From: Sphaerospermopsis kisseleviana NIES-73
GTDB taxonomy: Bacteria > Cyanobacteriota > Cyanobacteriia > Cyanobacteriales > Nostocaceae
Assembly: GCF_002368075.1 (NCBI RefSeq)
Contig: NZ_AP018314.1
Coordinates: 2,094,963 to 2,158,962 of the forward strand
Length of the DNA stretch: 64,000 nt
Reading direction: 5' to 3'
Numbering within the stretch: position 1 is the stretch's first letter; the number at the start of each line of letters is the position of its first letter. Made by a program: the position numbers and the translations under genes. Below, piece after piece: positions 17,817 through 27,459 of this stretch. Below the pieces are notes generated by a model. It made no database searches. It was not told the DNA's origin and worked only from the letters and a program-made list of their open reading frames with translations.

Positions 17817-18596
17817 TTAGTTTGGTTGTTCCGGATCTGTATTTTCTGAACCTGGATATACTGTTACCCAATCTAAATAGCGTATTGGTGGGAATAATTC
17901 AACTTTGGCTACTGAGGTGGGGAGTTTCTTTAAATCTAAAGATTTGATTCTGCCTACTGGTACACCAGCGGGAAATTTCTGACTGTAAGTAGAGGTAGAA
18001 ACTAAATCTCCAACTTTGACATTGGGGACTTTTTCATAAAACTCTAGCACTCCTTCGCCGGAAGAATCACCTCGTAAAACTCCTTTAGCAGATGTACGGC
18101 TAATAGTGACACCTACTTGACTTTTCAGATCGCTAACTAATAATACACGGCTAGTATTGGAAGTGACGCTTTCTACTAAACCCACTAAACCGCCTTCTGC
18201 TTTGACCACAAAACCTTTCTGAATACCTGCTTTTGTGCCACTATTTAAGGTTACTTGCTGCCACCAATGGCCAGCACTGCGTCCTATTACCCTGGCTACT
18301 ATTGGGCGTTTTGCAAGTGGTTCTTTCTCTACGTATCCCAATAAACTTTGTAGTTTTTGATTTTGGCTTTCTAGCTCTACTATCCGGGTTTGCAATTCCA
18401 ATAACTTGGCTTCACGGATGCGATTTTCAGGAGTGTTTCCTGGCTGCAACGTCTTTAATGGAGTGGCAATACCTAGATATATCTCCATCACTAGCGCCCC
18501 TTGAGTCTGTCGTAGTGTCCAAGCACTACCAAAGACTAGTGCTAACAAAACGATTTGTAATCCTTTATTTTCCCACCAACGGCGTGCCGTAAACAT
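17817..18596 (-). CDS. mreC: Rod shape-determining protein MreC
   Basis: The 259-residue bitopic protein has one N-terminal membrane segment (residues ~10-28). A coiled coil follows around NRIREAKLLELQTRIVELESQNQKLQSLL, and then a periplasmic beta domain with ARVIGRSAGHWWQQVTLNSG and RVLLVSDLKSQVGVTISRT. MreC scaffolds the cell-wall elongation complex by contacting penicillin-binding proteins, MreB and MreD. It lies between mreB (402-bp repeat-filled gap) and mreD. Length is typical for cyanobacteria. Confidence 0.94.
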   Translation of the reverse strand: MFTARRWWENKGLQIVLLALVFGSAWTLRQTQGALVMEIYLGIATPLKTLQPGNTPENRIREAKLLELQTRIVELESQNQKLQSLLGYVEKEPLAKRPIVARVIGRSAGHWWQQVTLNSGTKAGIQKGFVVKAEGGLVGLVESVTSNTSRVLLVSDLKSQVGVTISRTSAKGVLRGDSSGEGVLEFYEKVPNVKVGDLVSTSTYSQKFPAGVPVGRIKSLDLKKLPTSVAKVELFPPIRYLDWVTVYPGSENTDPEQPN

Positions 18597-18654
18597 TTAT
18601 GCCTGTTTATATTTGATAAATTATTTAAGATAGAGCAGAATTAAGAAGTCAGGA

Positions 18655-18790
18655 GTCGTAGGGGCGAAGCATTCGGAAAATAAGCTGTGAGAAAAATTGA
18701 TCATTGATTGCCCGAATGCTTCGCCCTTGCAGGAAAATAAGCTGTGAGAAAAATTGATCATTGATTGCCCGAATGCTTCGCCCTTGCAGG
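18655..18790. repeat. Hairpin repeat GGGGCGAAGCATTCGG...CCGAATGCTTCGCCC
   Basis: The mreB-mreC spacer holds one complete hairpin element: a 16-nt left arm, a ~40-nt spacer and a complementary right arm. It is followed by a second tandem copy of the 57-bp spacer plus right arm. The arms are the same as in the 22.6-23.8 kb array, but the inner sequence (AAGCTGTGAGAAAAATTGATC) differs from that array. Confidence 0.85.
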
Positions 18791-18887
18791 AGTCAGGAGT
18801 CAGGAGTAAGACTGGTGAAAGTGTATAGGTTTCAATTTAGATTTTGTACCTCATTGTTCTGTAATCTGCTGTATAACAGATAGGAGT

Positions 18888-18926
18888 TTTAAAAGCTGAC
18901 TGCTGACTGCTAACTGCTAACTGCTA
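18888..18926. repeat. Heptamer repeat CTGACTG / CTAACTG
   Basis: Five tandem 7-nt units lie in the mreB-mreC spacer. Confidence 0.7.
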
Positions 18927-18998
18927 TATTAAAATAGTGGTGGCTATATTATTTTATAGCTATAGCTACAGAATCCATTATCTTGTTTTCGCTTTTGC

Positions 18999-20039
18999 CT
19001 ACATATTGCGAGAGTGTCCGCTGAATACCCTTTCTAGCTGCTTGAAGTTTTCTAGCACACGACCTGTACCCAGGACAACACAACTTAAAGGATCTGCTGC
19101 AATATGAGTGACTATACCTGTTTCATGACTAATTAAGGTATCTATCCCTTTAAGTAATGCGCCCCCACCTGCTAACATAATTCCTCTGTCAATAATATCT
19201 GCTGCTAGTTCTGGTGGTGTCCGTTCTAGTGTGCGTTTGACAGCTTCTATAATTACTGATAATGCTTCCAACATACTTTCTCGAATTTCTGGGCTTTTGA
19301 TTATAACAGTTCTTGGTAATCCAGAAAGCAGGTGCAAACCGCGAACCTCCATAATAGCATCGTGATCATCGTCGGTAGGATAGGCAGAACCAATGCGAAT
19401 TTTGATGTCTTCTGCTGTTCTTTCACCAATTACCAGGTTATGAACTTTTTTCATATACTGAATAATTGAGTCTGTTAATTCATCTCCGGCAATACGTACT
19501 GATTCGCTGATGACTGTTCCTTGTAAACTGAGTACAGCTACTTCTGTTGTTCCTCCTCCAATATCAATGATCATGTTACCGGTGGGTTCGGCGACTGGTA
19601 AACCAGCACCAATGGCTGCTGCTATTGGTTCATCAATTAAATATACTTCCCTGGCTCCGTGAGAAGCGGCAGTCATTACAGCTTGTCTTTCTACCCCTGT
19701 AACACCGCTGGGAATACCAATGACTATCCGTGGTAAAATCAGTGACTTACCTTCATTTACTCGCTGGATAAAGCTTTTTAGCATCAGTGCGGCCGTCTCA
19801 AAATCAGCAATGACACCATCACGCAGGGGGCGGACCGCTATTACATTACCCGGTGTCCGTCCGAGCATTTTTTTGGCATCTTCTCCTACTGCTAGTGCTA
19901 TTTTTTCATTTTGATCAATGGCAACTACTGACGGTTCTTGTAGTACAATTCCTTTACCAGATACATAAACTAGGGTGTTGGCTGTACCGAGGTCGATACC
20001 CATATCCCATGATGAGCGAAAGTTACGAAAAAGACCCAC
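18999..20039 (-). CDS. mreB: Rod shape-determining protein MreB (bacterial actin)
   Basis: The 346-residue protein is MreB, the actin-like ATPase that forms membrane-bound filaments guiding lateral wall synthesis. The phosphate-1 loop MGIDLGTANTLVY, phosphate-2 IIDIGGGTTEVAVLS and the adenosine motif MLAGGGALLKGID are all intact. The start is a GTG at 20039, giving MGLFRNFRSSWDMGIDLG, the usual cyanobacterial N-terminus. It is the first gene of mreBCD and is divergent from ssb. Confidence 0.97.
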   Translation of the reverse strand: MGLFRNFRSSWDMGIDLGTANTLVYVSGKGIVLQEPSVVAIDQNEKIALAVGEDAKKMLGRTPGNVIAVRPLRDGVIADFETAALMLKSFIQRVNEGKSLILPRIVIGIPSGVTGVERQAVMTAASHGAREVYLIDEPIAAAIGAGLPVAEPTGNMIIDIGGGTTEVAVLSLQGTVISESVRIAGDELTDSIIQYMKKVHNLVIGERTAEDIKIRIGSAYPTDDDHDAIMEVRGLHLLSGLPRTVIIKSPEIRESMLEALSVIIEAVKRTLERTPPELAADIIDRGIMLAGGGALLKGIDTLISHETGIVTHIAADPLSCVVLGTGRVLENFKQLERVFSGHSRNM

Positions 20040-20408
20040 GCGTATCTATGCCCCCTATATGCGCTAATTTGTGAGTGTTAATTGATAAGAGTGAGATTTA
20101 ATTTCCCTGGATTTTATGATATTTCTTTGCCTGACTCCAGTAAATCAGACTATTTTTTTCTATAATTTTTGTCAATGTTGATGGCTGTAGCAGTCATCTT
20201 ATTTTCTCTCTTCTCATATTTACTGAACTTAACCGTATAATGGCAATAATTACCAGTAATTTTTAAAGCATCTGGGACAATTAACATATATGATTGTTAA
20301 TTACTTAACATATTTTCCAGGTTTTTACAATTGGTTATTATAAGATCAAAAATTAATCAGTACAATCGTACTCAAGTTTAACAGTAATTTAAGACTAAGG
20401 TAAGACCC
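20040..20408. other. Divergent promoter region mreB / ssb
   Basis: This 369-bp AT-rich spacer contains the promoters of mreB (leftward) and ssb (rightward). I see no repeat array and no clearly assignable promoter or operator. Confidence 0.4.
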
Positions 20409-20771
20409 ATGAGCATTAATGTTGTCACTCTTGTTGGACGTGTAGGTGGCGATCCGAATATCAGGTATTTTGAGTCGGGAAAGGTTAAATGTGAGTTAAC
20501 TTTAGCGGTTAATAGAAAAACAAAAAATAGTGATCAACCAGACTGGTTTAATTTGGAACTGTGGGGAAAAACTGCGGAAGTAGCAGGTAATTATGTACGT
20601 AAAGGAAGTTTAATTGGGGTTAAAGGTTCTCTGAAATTTGATAGTTGGAGCGATCGCCAAACAGGTGTTAATCGTTCAAAGCCAGTCATTTATGTAGACC
20701 AACTAGAATTACTCGGTTCTAAGCGTGATGCTGAGGCGGCTATGGGGGATATGTCTCCAGAGAATTTTTAG
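20409..20771 (+). CDS. ssb: Single-stranded DNA-binding protein
   Basis: The 120-residue protein has one OB fold: MSINVVTLVGRVGGDPNIRYFESGKVKCELTLAVNR, then DWFNLELWGKTAEVAGNYVRKGSLIGVKGSLKFD. It coats single-stranded DNA during replication, recombination and repair. It is shorter than E. coli SSB: the Gly/Pro-rich linker is missing and the C-terminal tip reads GDMSPENF rather than DDDIPF. Partner-protein recruitment through the tip may therefore be weaker. Short SSBs of this type are usual in cyanobacteria. Confidence 0.93.
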   Translation: MSINVVTLVGRVGGDPNIRYFESGKVKCELTLAVNRKTKNSDQPDWFNLELWGKTAEVAGNYVRKGSLIGVKGSLKFDSWSDRQTGVNRSKPVIYVDQLELLGSKRDAEAAMGDMSPENF

Positions 20772-20773
20772 GT

Positions 20774-20854
<81 letters not shown>

Positions 20855-20913
20855 AATAAAGATAAATATTTCCTGTTCCCTGTTCCCTGTTAAGAGTTCC
20901 CTGTTCCCTGTTC

Positions 20914-21660
20914 CTAATAACTAATTTGCAAAGTAACAGATGCTTGTACTTCTTGTTCACCGCCGACTATGGGGGTGGAAGCATCGGCGAGGTTTGCTTT
21001 AGCAATTTCAACCCGTTGTAACATTGGTGGTGGGGGCGCACTTGCCCCATTAATTTGAATACTCACTATTTCTTTTGGTTGAAAACCCAAGGTGTCAAGA
21101 ACTGCATCGGCTTGTTGTTGGGCATCCTGGGTAGCTTTTTTTAATGCTTGTTTTTGGGCGTTGCTAATAGCTTCATCTGTGGCGACAAAACTAATACCAT
21201 TAATTTGTGTTGCTCCGGTTTTGACTGCTTCATCTAATAATGTACCGACTTTATCGGTGGGAAAGCGAAAACTCACGGTGTTGCTGGCTGCATAACCTGT
21301 AATTCTTTGGACGTTGTTGGTATAACTATAAACTGGGTTTAGCCGCACTCCTGTGGTTTCTAATTTCTCGACATTGCGGCTTTTAAGTAAGGCGACTACG
21401 GCAGATGACTTGCGGGCGGCTTCTTTTTGTACTTCTTCGGCTGTTTTTCCTTGCACTTCTACACCTAAACTAACTTGTGATAAGGTGGTAGCAATTCTTT
21501 CTACTCCACTTCCGCTAACGGTTAAGGTGCGCCATAATTTGGCTTTTTCTTCGGCTGATGCTGGTAGGGCAAATATCATACATATTAATAAGGTGGAATA
21601 AAGAATTTTTCCCAGGTTCTTGATATGAAGGGAAGAAATTGATAAGGTATTTCTAGACAT
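20914..21660 (-). CDS. SIMPL-domain (DUF541) exported protein
   Basis: I choose the ATG at 21660 (248 residues), preceded by GAGGAG; an upstream TTG would add nine residues. A signal segment (ILYSTLLICMIFALPASA) ends near residue 36. The SIMPL/DUF541 domain follows: LTVSGSGVERIATTLSQVSLGVEVQGKTAEEVQKEAA and later VSFRFPTDKVGTLLDEAVKTGATQINGISF. Periplasmic members of this family are linked to oxidative or envelope stress in other bacteria, but their biochemistry is poorly defined. It appears monocistronic. Confidence 0.87.
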   Translation of the reverse strand: MSRNTLSISSLHIKNLGKILYSTLLICMIFALPASAEEKAKLWRTLTVSGSGVERIATTLSQVSLGVEVQGKTAEEVQKEAARKSSAVVALLKSRNVEKLETTGVRLNPVYSYTNNVQRITGYAASNTVSFRFPTDKVGTLLDEAVKTGATQINGISFVATDEAISNAQKQALKKATQDAQQQADAVLDTLGFQPKEIVSIQINGASAPPPPMLQRVEIAKANLADASTPIVGGEQEVQASVTLQISY

Positions 21661-21819
21661 AAAATGCACACTCCTCAAAAAAATCAATCAATTATCTACT
21701 GTCAACTTTTAACAGTTAACAGTTACTAAAACATCTGGGAGATTTAACTCCTATTGATAGTTTGGCATTGTCTAAATACAAGTTTGGGTTGGTTACGTTT
21801 TTGGTAACAAATTAGTTAG

Positions 21820-22587
21820 TTAGTTATTGTTATTCAATTCTTTTTTATATTCTCGCCACTTTGGCATAAATTGATCCATTAAAGCTTGAAATTTAGCGTT
21901 ATGGGTGCGTTCTAACAGATGGGTAATTTCATGCACTACTACATATTCTAAACAATGAATAGGTTTTTTTGCGAGTTCTAAATTTAACCAAATGCGTTTA
22001 GCTTGTACATTGCAAGTTCCCCATTTTGTTTTCATGGTTTTTATTCCCCATTCGTTAATATTTACACCTATGATTTTTTCCCATTTAGCTATTAATGGGG
22101 GAATTTGTATTTTTAATTGTTGACGATACCAATTATTTAAGACTTTTTGCCGTTGTTCTGTATTACTTCCTGTTTTAATATATAAATCAATATATGTGTT
22201 ATTTCTAATTTCTATTTGTGCATTACCAGGTTTTTCAATCACGTTTAATATATAGCTTTTACCTTGAAAGTAGTGATTTTCTCCTGATAAATATGCTATT
22301 TTTTCCGGTAGGTTGGAAAATTGATTATTAGGTTGATTATTAGGTTGATTATTAGGTTGATTATTAGATTTATTAGATTGATTATTAGATTGAAACTTAA
22401 TTTGATGTTTTTTAATCCATGCTAATTTTTCAATTACAAATAATCGCAAGGATTCATCATTAATATGTAAAGGTGTGGCAATTCTTACTCTTCCATCTGG
22501 GGGATAAACTGCTAGATGTAGATTTTTAATGTCTTTTCTGACGACATCTATAGTTAATTCTCCGATAGTTATTTGATAGGTTTGCAT
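21820..22587 (-). CDS. YgjP-like metallopeptidase (DUF45/M48-type)
   Basis: The 255-residue protein shows zinc motif HEITH (219-223) with a third His at 229 (LLERTHNAKF), and the upstream KTKWGTCNVQAKRIWLNLEL strand. This is the YgjP/SprT-like metallopeptidase architecture often encoded beside type I restriction systems. Here it follows hsdR on the same strand, separated by a 1.2-kb hairpin array. Residues ~68-90 are a low-complexity insert of NNQP units encoded by a 12-bp tandem repeat (about 22320-22390) and are probably a flexible loop. A role in restriction control is an inference from association only. Confidence 0.82.
   Translation of the reverse strand: MQTYQITIGELTIDVVRKDIKNLHLAVYPPDGRVRIATPLHINDESLRLFVIEKLAWIKKHQIKFQSNNQSNKSNNQPNNQPNNQPNNQFSNLPEKIAYLSGENHYFQGKSYILNVIEKPGNAQIEIRNNTYIDLYIKTGSNTEQRQKVLNNWYRQQLKIQIPPLIAKWEKIIGVNINEWGIKTMKTKWGTCNVQAKRIWLNLELAKKPIHCLEYVVVHEITHLLERTHNAKFQALMDQFMPKWREYKKELNNNN
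22320..22390. repeat. 12-bp tandem repeat inside the metallopeptidase gene
   Basis: Tandem ATTAGGTTGATT units and variants encode repeated NNQP/SNNQ in the YgjP-like protein. The frame is preserved because the period is a multiple of three. Confidence 0.8.
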
Positions 22588-22604
22588 AGTTTTTAAAGGA
22601 GTAA

Positions 22605-23830
22605 GGAGTCGTAGGGGCGAAGCATTCGGAAAATAACCTTGTCGTCAAATTTATCATCAATCCCCCGAATGCTGAACACCTGTACAGGAATCAATAGTCA
22701 TAGGGCGAAGCATTCGGAAAATAATCTTGTCGTCAAATTGAGAATTGATCGCCCGAATGCTGAACACCCATACAGGAGTCGGGAGTCGTAGGGGCGAAGC
22801 ATTCGGAAAATAATCTTGTCATCAAATTAATAATTTATCGCCCGAATGCTTCGCCCCTACAGGAAATAACCTTGTCGTCAAATTTATCATCAATCCCCCG
22901 AATGCTGAACACCTGTACAGGAATCAATAGTCATAGGGCGAAGCATTCGGAAAATAATCTTGTAATAAAATTGAGAATTGATCGCCCGAATGCTTCGCCC
23001 CTACAGGAAATAACCTTGTCGTCAAATTTATCATCAATCCCCCGAATGCTGAACACCTGTACAGGAATCAATAGTCATAGGGCGAAGCATTCGGAAAATA
23101 ATCTTGTCGTCAAATTGAGAATTGATCGCCCGAATGCTTCGCCCCTACAGGAAATAATCTTGTCGTCAAATTTATCATCAATCCCCCGAATGCTGAACAC
23201 CTGTACAGGAATCAATAGTCATAGGGCGAAGCATTCGGAAAATAATCTTGTCGTCAAATTGAGAATTGATCGCCCGAATGCTTCGCCCCTACAGGAAATA
23301 ATCTTGTCGTCAAATTTATCATCAATCCCCCGAATGCTGAACACCTGTACAGGAATCAATAGTCATAGGGCGAAGCATTCGGAAAATAATCTTGTCGTCA
23401 AATTAATAATTTATCGCCCGAATGCTGAACACCCTTACAGGAATCAATAGTCATAGGGCGAAGCATTCGGAAAATAACCTTGTCATCAAATTGAGAATTG
23501 ATCGCCCGAATGCTGAACACCCATACAGGAGTCGGGAGTCGTAGGGGCGAAGCATTCGGAAAATAATCTTGTCATCAAATTAATAATTTATCGCCCGAAT
23601 GCTTCGCCCTTACAGGAAATAATCTTGTAATAAAATTAATAATTGATCGCCCGAATGCTTCGCCCCTACAGGAAATAATCTTGTCGTCAAATTTATCATC
23701 AATCCCCCGAATGCTGAACACCTGTACAGGAATCAATAGTCATAGGGCGAAGCATTCGGAAAATAATCTTGTCGTCAAATTGAGAATTGATCGCCCGAAT
23801 GCTTCGCCCCTACAGGAAATAATCTTGTCG
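22605..23830. repeat. Large tandem array of palindromic (hairpin) repeats
   Basis: About ten left arms (GGGCGAAGCATTCGG) and sixteen right arms (CCCGAATGCT followed by either TCGCCC or GAACACC) alternate over 1.2 kb. From about 22863 to 23437 the array has a strict 144-bp period, repeated four times. Right arms ending TCGCCCC complete the palindrome, while those ending GAACACC break it, so intact and half hairpins alternate. Because 144 is a multiple of three, a frame stays open on the plus strand for 192 codons; I regard that as fortuitous. The array lies between hsdR and the metallopeptidase gene. Confidence 0.93.
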
Positions 23831-23886
23831 TCAAATTAATAAATAATCACCAATCACCAATCACCAATCATCAATCACCCATCACC

Positions 23887-26800
23887 TTAATATTCACTTT
23901 GCTGTTTAATTATCTCAAATATACTTTCTAAATCTTCCGGTTTGATATATTTCTTAATAGCGTTTTTAATTAACCTTTCTTTCATTTTGTTTCCCCTCCA
24001 ACTATCTTGTTGACTATTTCTCACTGCTGCATCTATATCTAACGCTAATTCTTCATTTTGATCTAAATTATCATATAATGATCTTTTAGCAGGTGTATCT
24101 AAACTCTCAGGATATTGGGATGATGTACTTGGTTGGTGAATTTGTTTAGCTAGGGCGACTATTTTTTGTAAGTATTCTTGATATGCTAGAGTTTCATCTT
24201 GACGGATCGCTATTAATTCATTTAATAAAATTGATATTTTCTCAAAGTATTTGGGGTTGGTGGGTTCTTGTTCTATGATTAACTTTCGCAGATTATTTTC
24301 TATGGTTTCTGCAACAGCAGTTTGATTATTTCTAATTCCTGGAGGTAAGCTATTTACTGCACTCACTCCATTGTTAACTATTAGTTCTACTAAAGTCAAA
24401 TTTTCAAAGTTGGCTAAAATTTGACTTTCTTTTGCACCAATATAACTATCTATCAGGTGACGCATATCATTTTGATAAACTTTAAAATCTATTTTATCAC
24501 CGCTTGCTAGTTTAATTTCTTCTGAGACAATTTGATAATGTTTGACTTCTTGTTGAATATCAAAAATTTCTCTGGTTGTATATCCTGCGGTTTCTAGTTC
24601 GTTGGCAATATTAGCATATTTTCTGACTAGGGCAGCAACACTTTTATATAATACTAATCTTCTGGGTTCGGTGGTTTGTAAATCTTCTGGGTTTTGGGTA
24701 TTGCCACAAAAATATTTAATATAATCTGGGGTATCATAAGGGTATTTTACAGGTTCACAAAGGGCTTTTAGGGCTTCTCTGGCGGTTTCTAGGTCATTTT
24801 TGCCTTTTTCTAATCTATCAGTTAATAAGCCGTTTATATCATCGCTGTCATATTCACTAAATGCTGCTGATGTGTAATCATAAACTGATTTTTCTAAACT
24901 TTTAAATAGGTCTTTATAATCTATAATATAACCATATTCTTTGTCTGGTGTATGTAATCGGTTGACTCGACAAACTGCTTGAAATAAATCATGATCTCTC
25001 ATGGATTTATCTATATATAAATATGTTGCTGGTGGTGCATCAAAACCAGTTAATAGTTTATTGACGACTATTAATAATTTCATCTTTTCAGGATGGTGAA
25101 CAAAGTCGTTTTTTACCTCTGTTTCAAATTTGTCTGGTTTTTGTCCGTTGAGCATTTTTTGATAGATTTCATATTGATGTATTTTGTCGGTTTTTCCTTC
25201 ACCTGTGGTTTCTCCTTTGATGCTTTGCAGTGAACCATCATAAGATGTAATAATGGCGCATTTGCTAAAACCTGCATTTTGGAAGATTTCATAATATTTA
25301 CACGCTTCGTAAATACTTCCAGCTACTAAAATGGCGTTACCTTTACTATTTTGTAATCTGTCTTTTGTGCTAAAATCTAACATGATATCTTTGACTATGA
25401 TCTCTAGTCGAGATTTGGAACTGAGGATTTTTTGCATTGTTCCCCAGCGTTTTTTGAGTTCTGCTTTTGCGGTTTCTGTTAATTGTTTGGTTTTACTTTC
25501 AAACCATTGATCAATTTTGCTTTGAGAGGTGATATACTGCTCTACATGACGAGCTTCATAACGTAAGTCTAAAACTACTTGATCTTCTACTGCTTCGTTA
25601 AATTTATAGGTGTGAATATAGTTACCAAAAACTTCGATGCTTTTTTGTTTGTCTTGTTTTAATAATGGTGTTCCTGTAAAACCGATAAATAAAGCATTTG
25701 GTAATATTTTTTTCATAGCTTTATGTAATTTACCGGACTGGGTGCGGTGACATTCATCGACAAATACATAAAATTCTCCCTGGGGTTGGAAGTTTTGCGG
25801 GAGGTTGCGTTTTATTTGTTTGATAAATTCTTCGTAGTCTTTTGATTCGTTGTTACTGTTATTTTTCCCGAATTTATGAATTAAGGAACAAATTAATGAG
25901 GGTGTGGTATTTTGTAATTGGGTAATGAGGTCTTGACTGCTTTGGGTGCGGTAAATGTTTTCATTGACACCTAAAAAAATACTTTCAATTTGTCCATCTA
26001 GTTCTTCGCGGTCTGTAATTATTAATACTCTGGTGTTGGGGTTATATTCTCGTATCCATTTGGTTAACCAGACCATTGTTAAGCTTTTTCCGCTGCCTTG
26101 GGTGTGCCAGATAATACCACCCTCTCGACGTTTGATATACTCTTGGGCGGCTTTTATACCTAAGTATTGATGAGAGCGACAGATTTTTTTAATACCGCTA
26201 TCAAATAAGGTGAAGTCGTGGATAATTTCTAGAAAGCGGTGTTTTTCGCATAGTTGCAGCAAGTGTTGATCTAAGATGTTGGTAATATTTAGGGTGTTGG
26301 TAATTTCGCTGTGGGTGTCTTCTTTCCAGGTAAGGTAATATTTTTCTGGGGTTTCAATTGTTCCATAACGTAGTCCTTGGGTGTCGTTACCTGCCATGAC
26401 TAGCTGTATGGTGTTAAAGAAGGGTTTAATAAATATTGATTTTTGATTGTCTAGATTTTGGCGAATTGCTTCGGAAACAGGTACAGTGCTACGTTTTAGT
26501 TCCAGCACTGCTAAAGCGATACCGTTAATGTATAAAACTATATCTGGTCGTTTGGTGTTTTCCCCTTTGATGCTGACTTCTTCAGCGATGTAAAAGCTAT
26601 TTTTTAAGGGTTCTTCCCAGTTGATCAGGTAAAGGGTTTGTGTGTTTTCCCCTGCTTCGGGTTTGATTTTGATACCGTAACGTAGGAGGGTGTATATTTC
26701 TTTGTTGATGTTGTAGAGGTTTTGGGTTTTGTCGTTGGTGTGTTTGGTTAGTTCGTGAAGTGCTTTGTTGATGAGGTCTGGTGGGTATTTTTGAATGTCT

Positions 26801-26949
26801 CGTAAAAATGTGGTGAGTAAGTCGGTTTCTATGTTGCTGTTGTTTGCGCGGTTGTACCAGTTTCCTATGTATTGATAACCTAGTTTTTGGGTGAGTAGTG
26901 CGATGACTCGGTTCTGGGTTGCGCGTTCTGGTTGTCCGACTTCGTTCAT
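23887..26949 (-). CDS. hsdR: Type I restriction enzyme R subunit
   Basis: The 1020-residue HsdR is the translocase/nuclease subunit of a type I restriction-modification complex. The N-terminal PD-(D/E)XK nuclease shows RPDIVLY (134-140) and ELK (150-152). The superfamily 2 motor shows HTQGSGKS (Walker A, 282-289), DECH (398-401) and GFTGTPL. The C-terminal helical domain binds the methylase core. It looks intact. It is the last of three hsd genes on the minus strand but is separated from hsdS by ~960 bp holding an antitoxin and gene remnants. Confidence 0.96.
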   Translation of the reverse strand: MNEVGQPERATQNRVIALLTQKLGYQYIGNWYNRANNSNIETDLLTTFLRDIQKYPPDLINKALHELTKHTNDKTQNLYNINKEIYTLLRYGIKIKPEAGENTQTLYLINWEEPLKNSFYIAEEVSIKGENTKRPDIVLYINGIALAVLELKRSTVPVSEAIRQNLDNQKSIFIKPFFNTIQLVMAGNDTQGLRYGTIETPEKYYLTWKEDTHSEITNTLNITNILDQHLLQLCEKHRFLEIIHDFTLFDSGIKKICRSHQYLGIKAAQEYIKRREGGIIWHTQGSGKSLTMVWLTKWIREYNPNTRVLIITDREELDGQIESIFLGVNENIYRTQSSQDLITQLQNTTPSLICSLIHKFGKNNSNNESKDYEEFIKQIKRNLPQNFQPQGEFYVFVDECHRTQSGKLHKAMKKILPNALFIGFTGTPLLKQDKQKSIEVFGNYIHTYKFNEAVEDQVVLDLRYEARHVEQYITSQSKIDQWFESKTKQLTETAKAELKKRWGTMQKILSSKSRLEIIVKDIMLDFSTKDRLQNSKGNAILVAGSIYEACKYYEIFQNAGFSKCAIITSYDGSLQSIKGETTGEGKTDKIHQYEIYQKMLNGQKPDKFETEVKNDFVHHPEKMKLLIVVNKLLTGFDAPPATYLYIDKSMRDHDLFQAVCRVNRLHTPDKEYGYIIDYKDLFKSLEKSVYDYTSAAFSEYDSDDINGLLTDRLEKGKNDLETAREALKALCEPVKYPYDTPDYIKYFCGNTQNPEDLQTTEPRRLVLYKSVAALVRKYANIANELETAGYTTREIFDIQQEVKHYQIVSEEIKLASGDKIDFKVYQNDMRHLIDSYIGAKESQILANFENLTLVELIVNNGVSAVNSLPPGIRNNQTAVAETIENNLRKLIIEQEPTNPKYFEKISILLNELIAIRQDETLAYQEYLQKIVALAKQIHQPSTSSQYPESLDTPAKRSLYDNLDQNEELALDIDAAVRNSQQDSWRGNKMKERLIKNAIKKYIKPEDLESIFEIIKQQSEY

Positions 26950-27052
26950 GGTTTTTACTGTTTATTTTTTAGTATATTATTTTTCGCGCAGAGTCGCAGA
27001 GGCGCAGAGAGGGGTTTTTGTAATAGACATAGTGCAAAAAGGTATAATTATT

Positions 27053-27388
27053 TTATGGCATGATATCATCTAATTTAAGTTTTAATTCTGGAAATAGTGG
27101 AGAAAAAATACTCTCTCCTAAGCGATATTTTTGTTGTTGATATACTCCATTAATTAATTGACAAATTGTTAATGTCGGTTTTTTTGGGTTGCCTATAAAT
27201 TGTATTCCTCCTAATGCACGAAAGTCTAATATCCAATATTCTGGTATTTCTAAAAAGGCATATTCTTCTATTTTTCTGGCATAGTCATCTTGCCAGTTTG
27301 TACTGACAACTTCCGCAACTAATTTAATGGTTTTACCGTTACAAATTATTGGTTCTTTTTGCCAAAGTGGTTCTTGACTCAGTTGGTT
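27053..27388 (-). pseudogene. C-terminal fragment of a Uma2-family gene
   Basis: A frame without a start codon reads NQLSQEPLWQKEP, then IKLVAEVVSTNWQDDYARK, PEYWILDFRALGG and finally KLKLDDIMP before a TAA. This is the C-terminal half of a Uma2/DUF820 protein (E and K of the PD-(D/E)XK core in VAEVVS...DDYARKI). It begins exactly where a truncated MazF-like reading frame ends, and the two are in different frames. The N-terminal half is missing, so it is a remnant. Confidence 0.8.
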
Positions 27389-27459
27389 TTATAAGCGGGT
27401 TCTGAACCTATAGGTTCTCCTAAGTCGATCCAGTATATATCACCTTGTTTGATTACCAT
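27379..27459 (-). pseudogene. Truncated MazF/PemK-type toxin remnant (26 codons)
   Basis: The frame begins MVIKQGDIYWIDLGEPIGSE and stops after AYKTN. The opening matches the beta-hairpin N-terminus of MazF/PemK endoribonuclease toxins, which are normally ~110 residues. Its ATG overlaps the last codons of the upstream antitoxin gene, the usual coupled layout. The remaining three quarters have been replaced by an unrelated Uma2 fragment, so toxin activity is not expected. Confidence 0.75.

Noticed and set aside
22872..23450. 192-codon open frame made of four 48-residue repeats
   Set aside because: It is produced by the 144-bp hairpin array, whose period is a multiple of three. It has no ribosome-binding site, no recognisable domain and strong palindromic structure.
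22605..23830. CRISPR array
   Set aside because: Repeats are palindromic arms with related, not unique, spacers, the unit is 57-144 bp and there are no cas genes.
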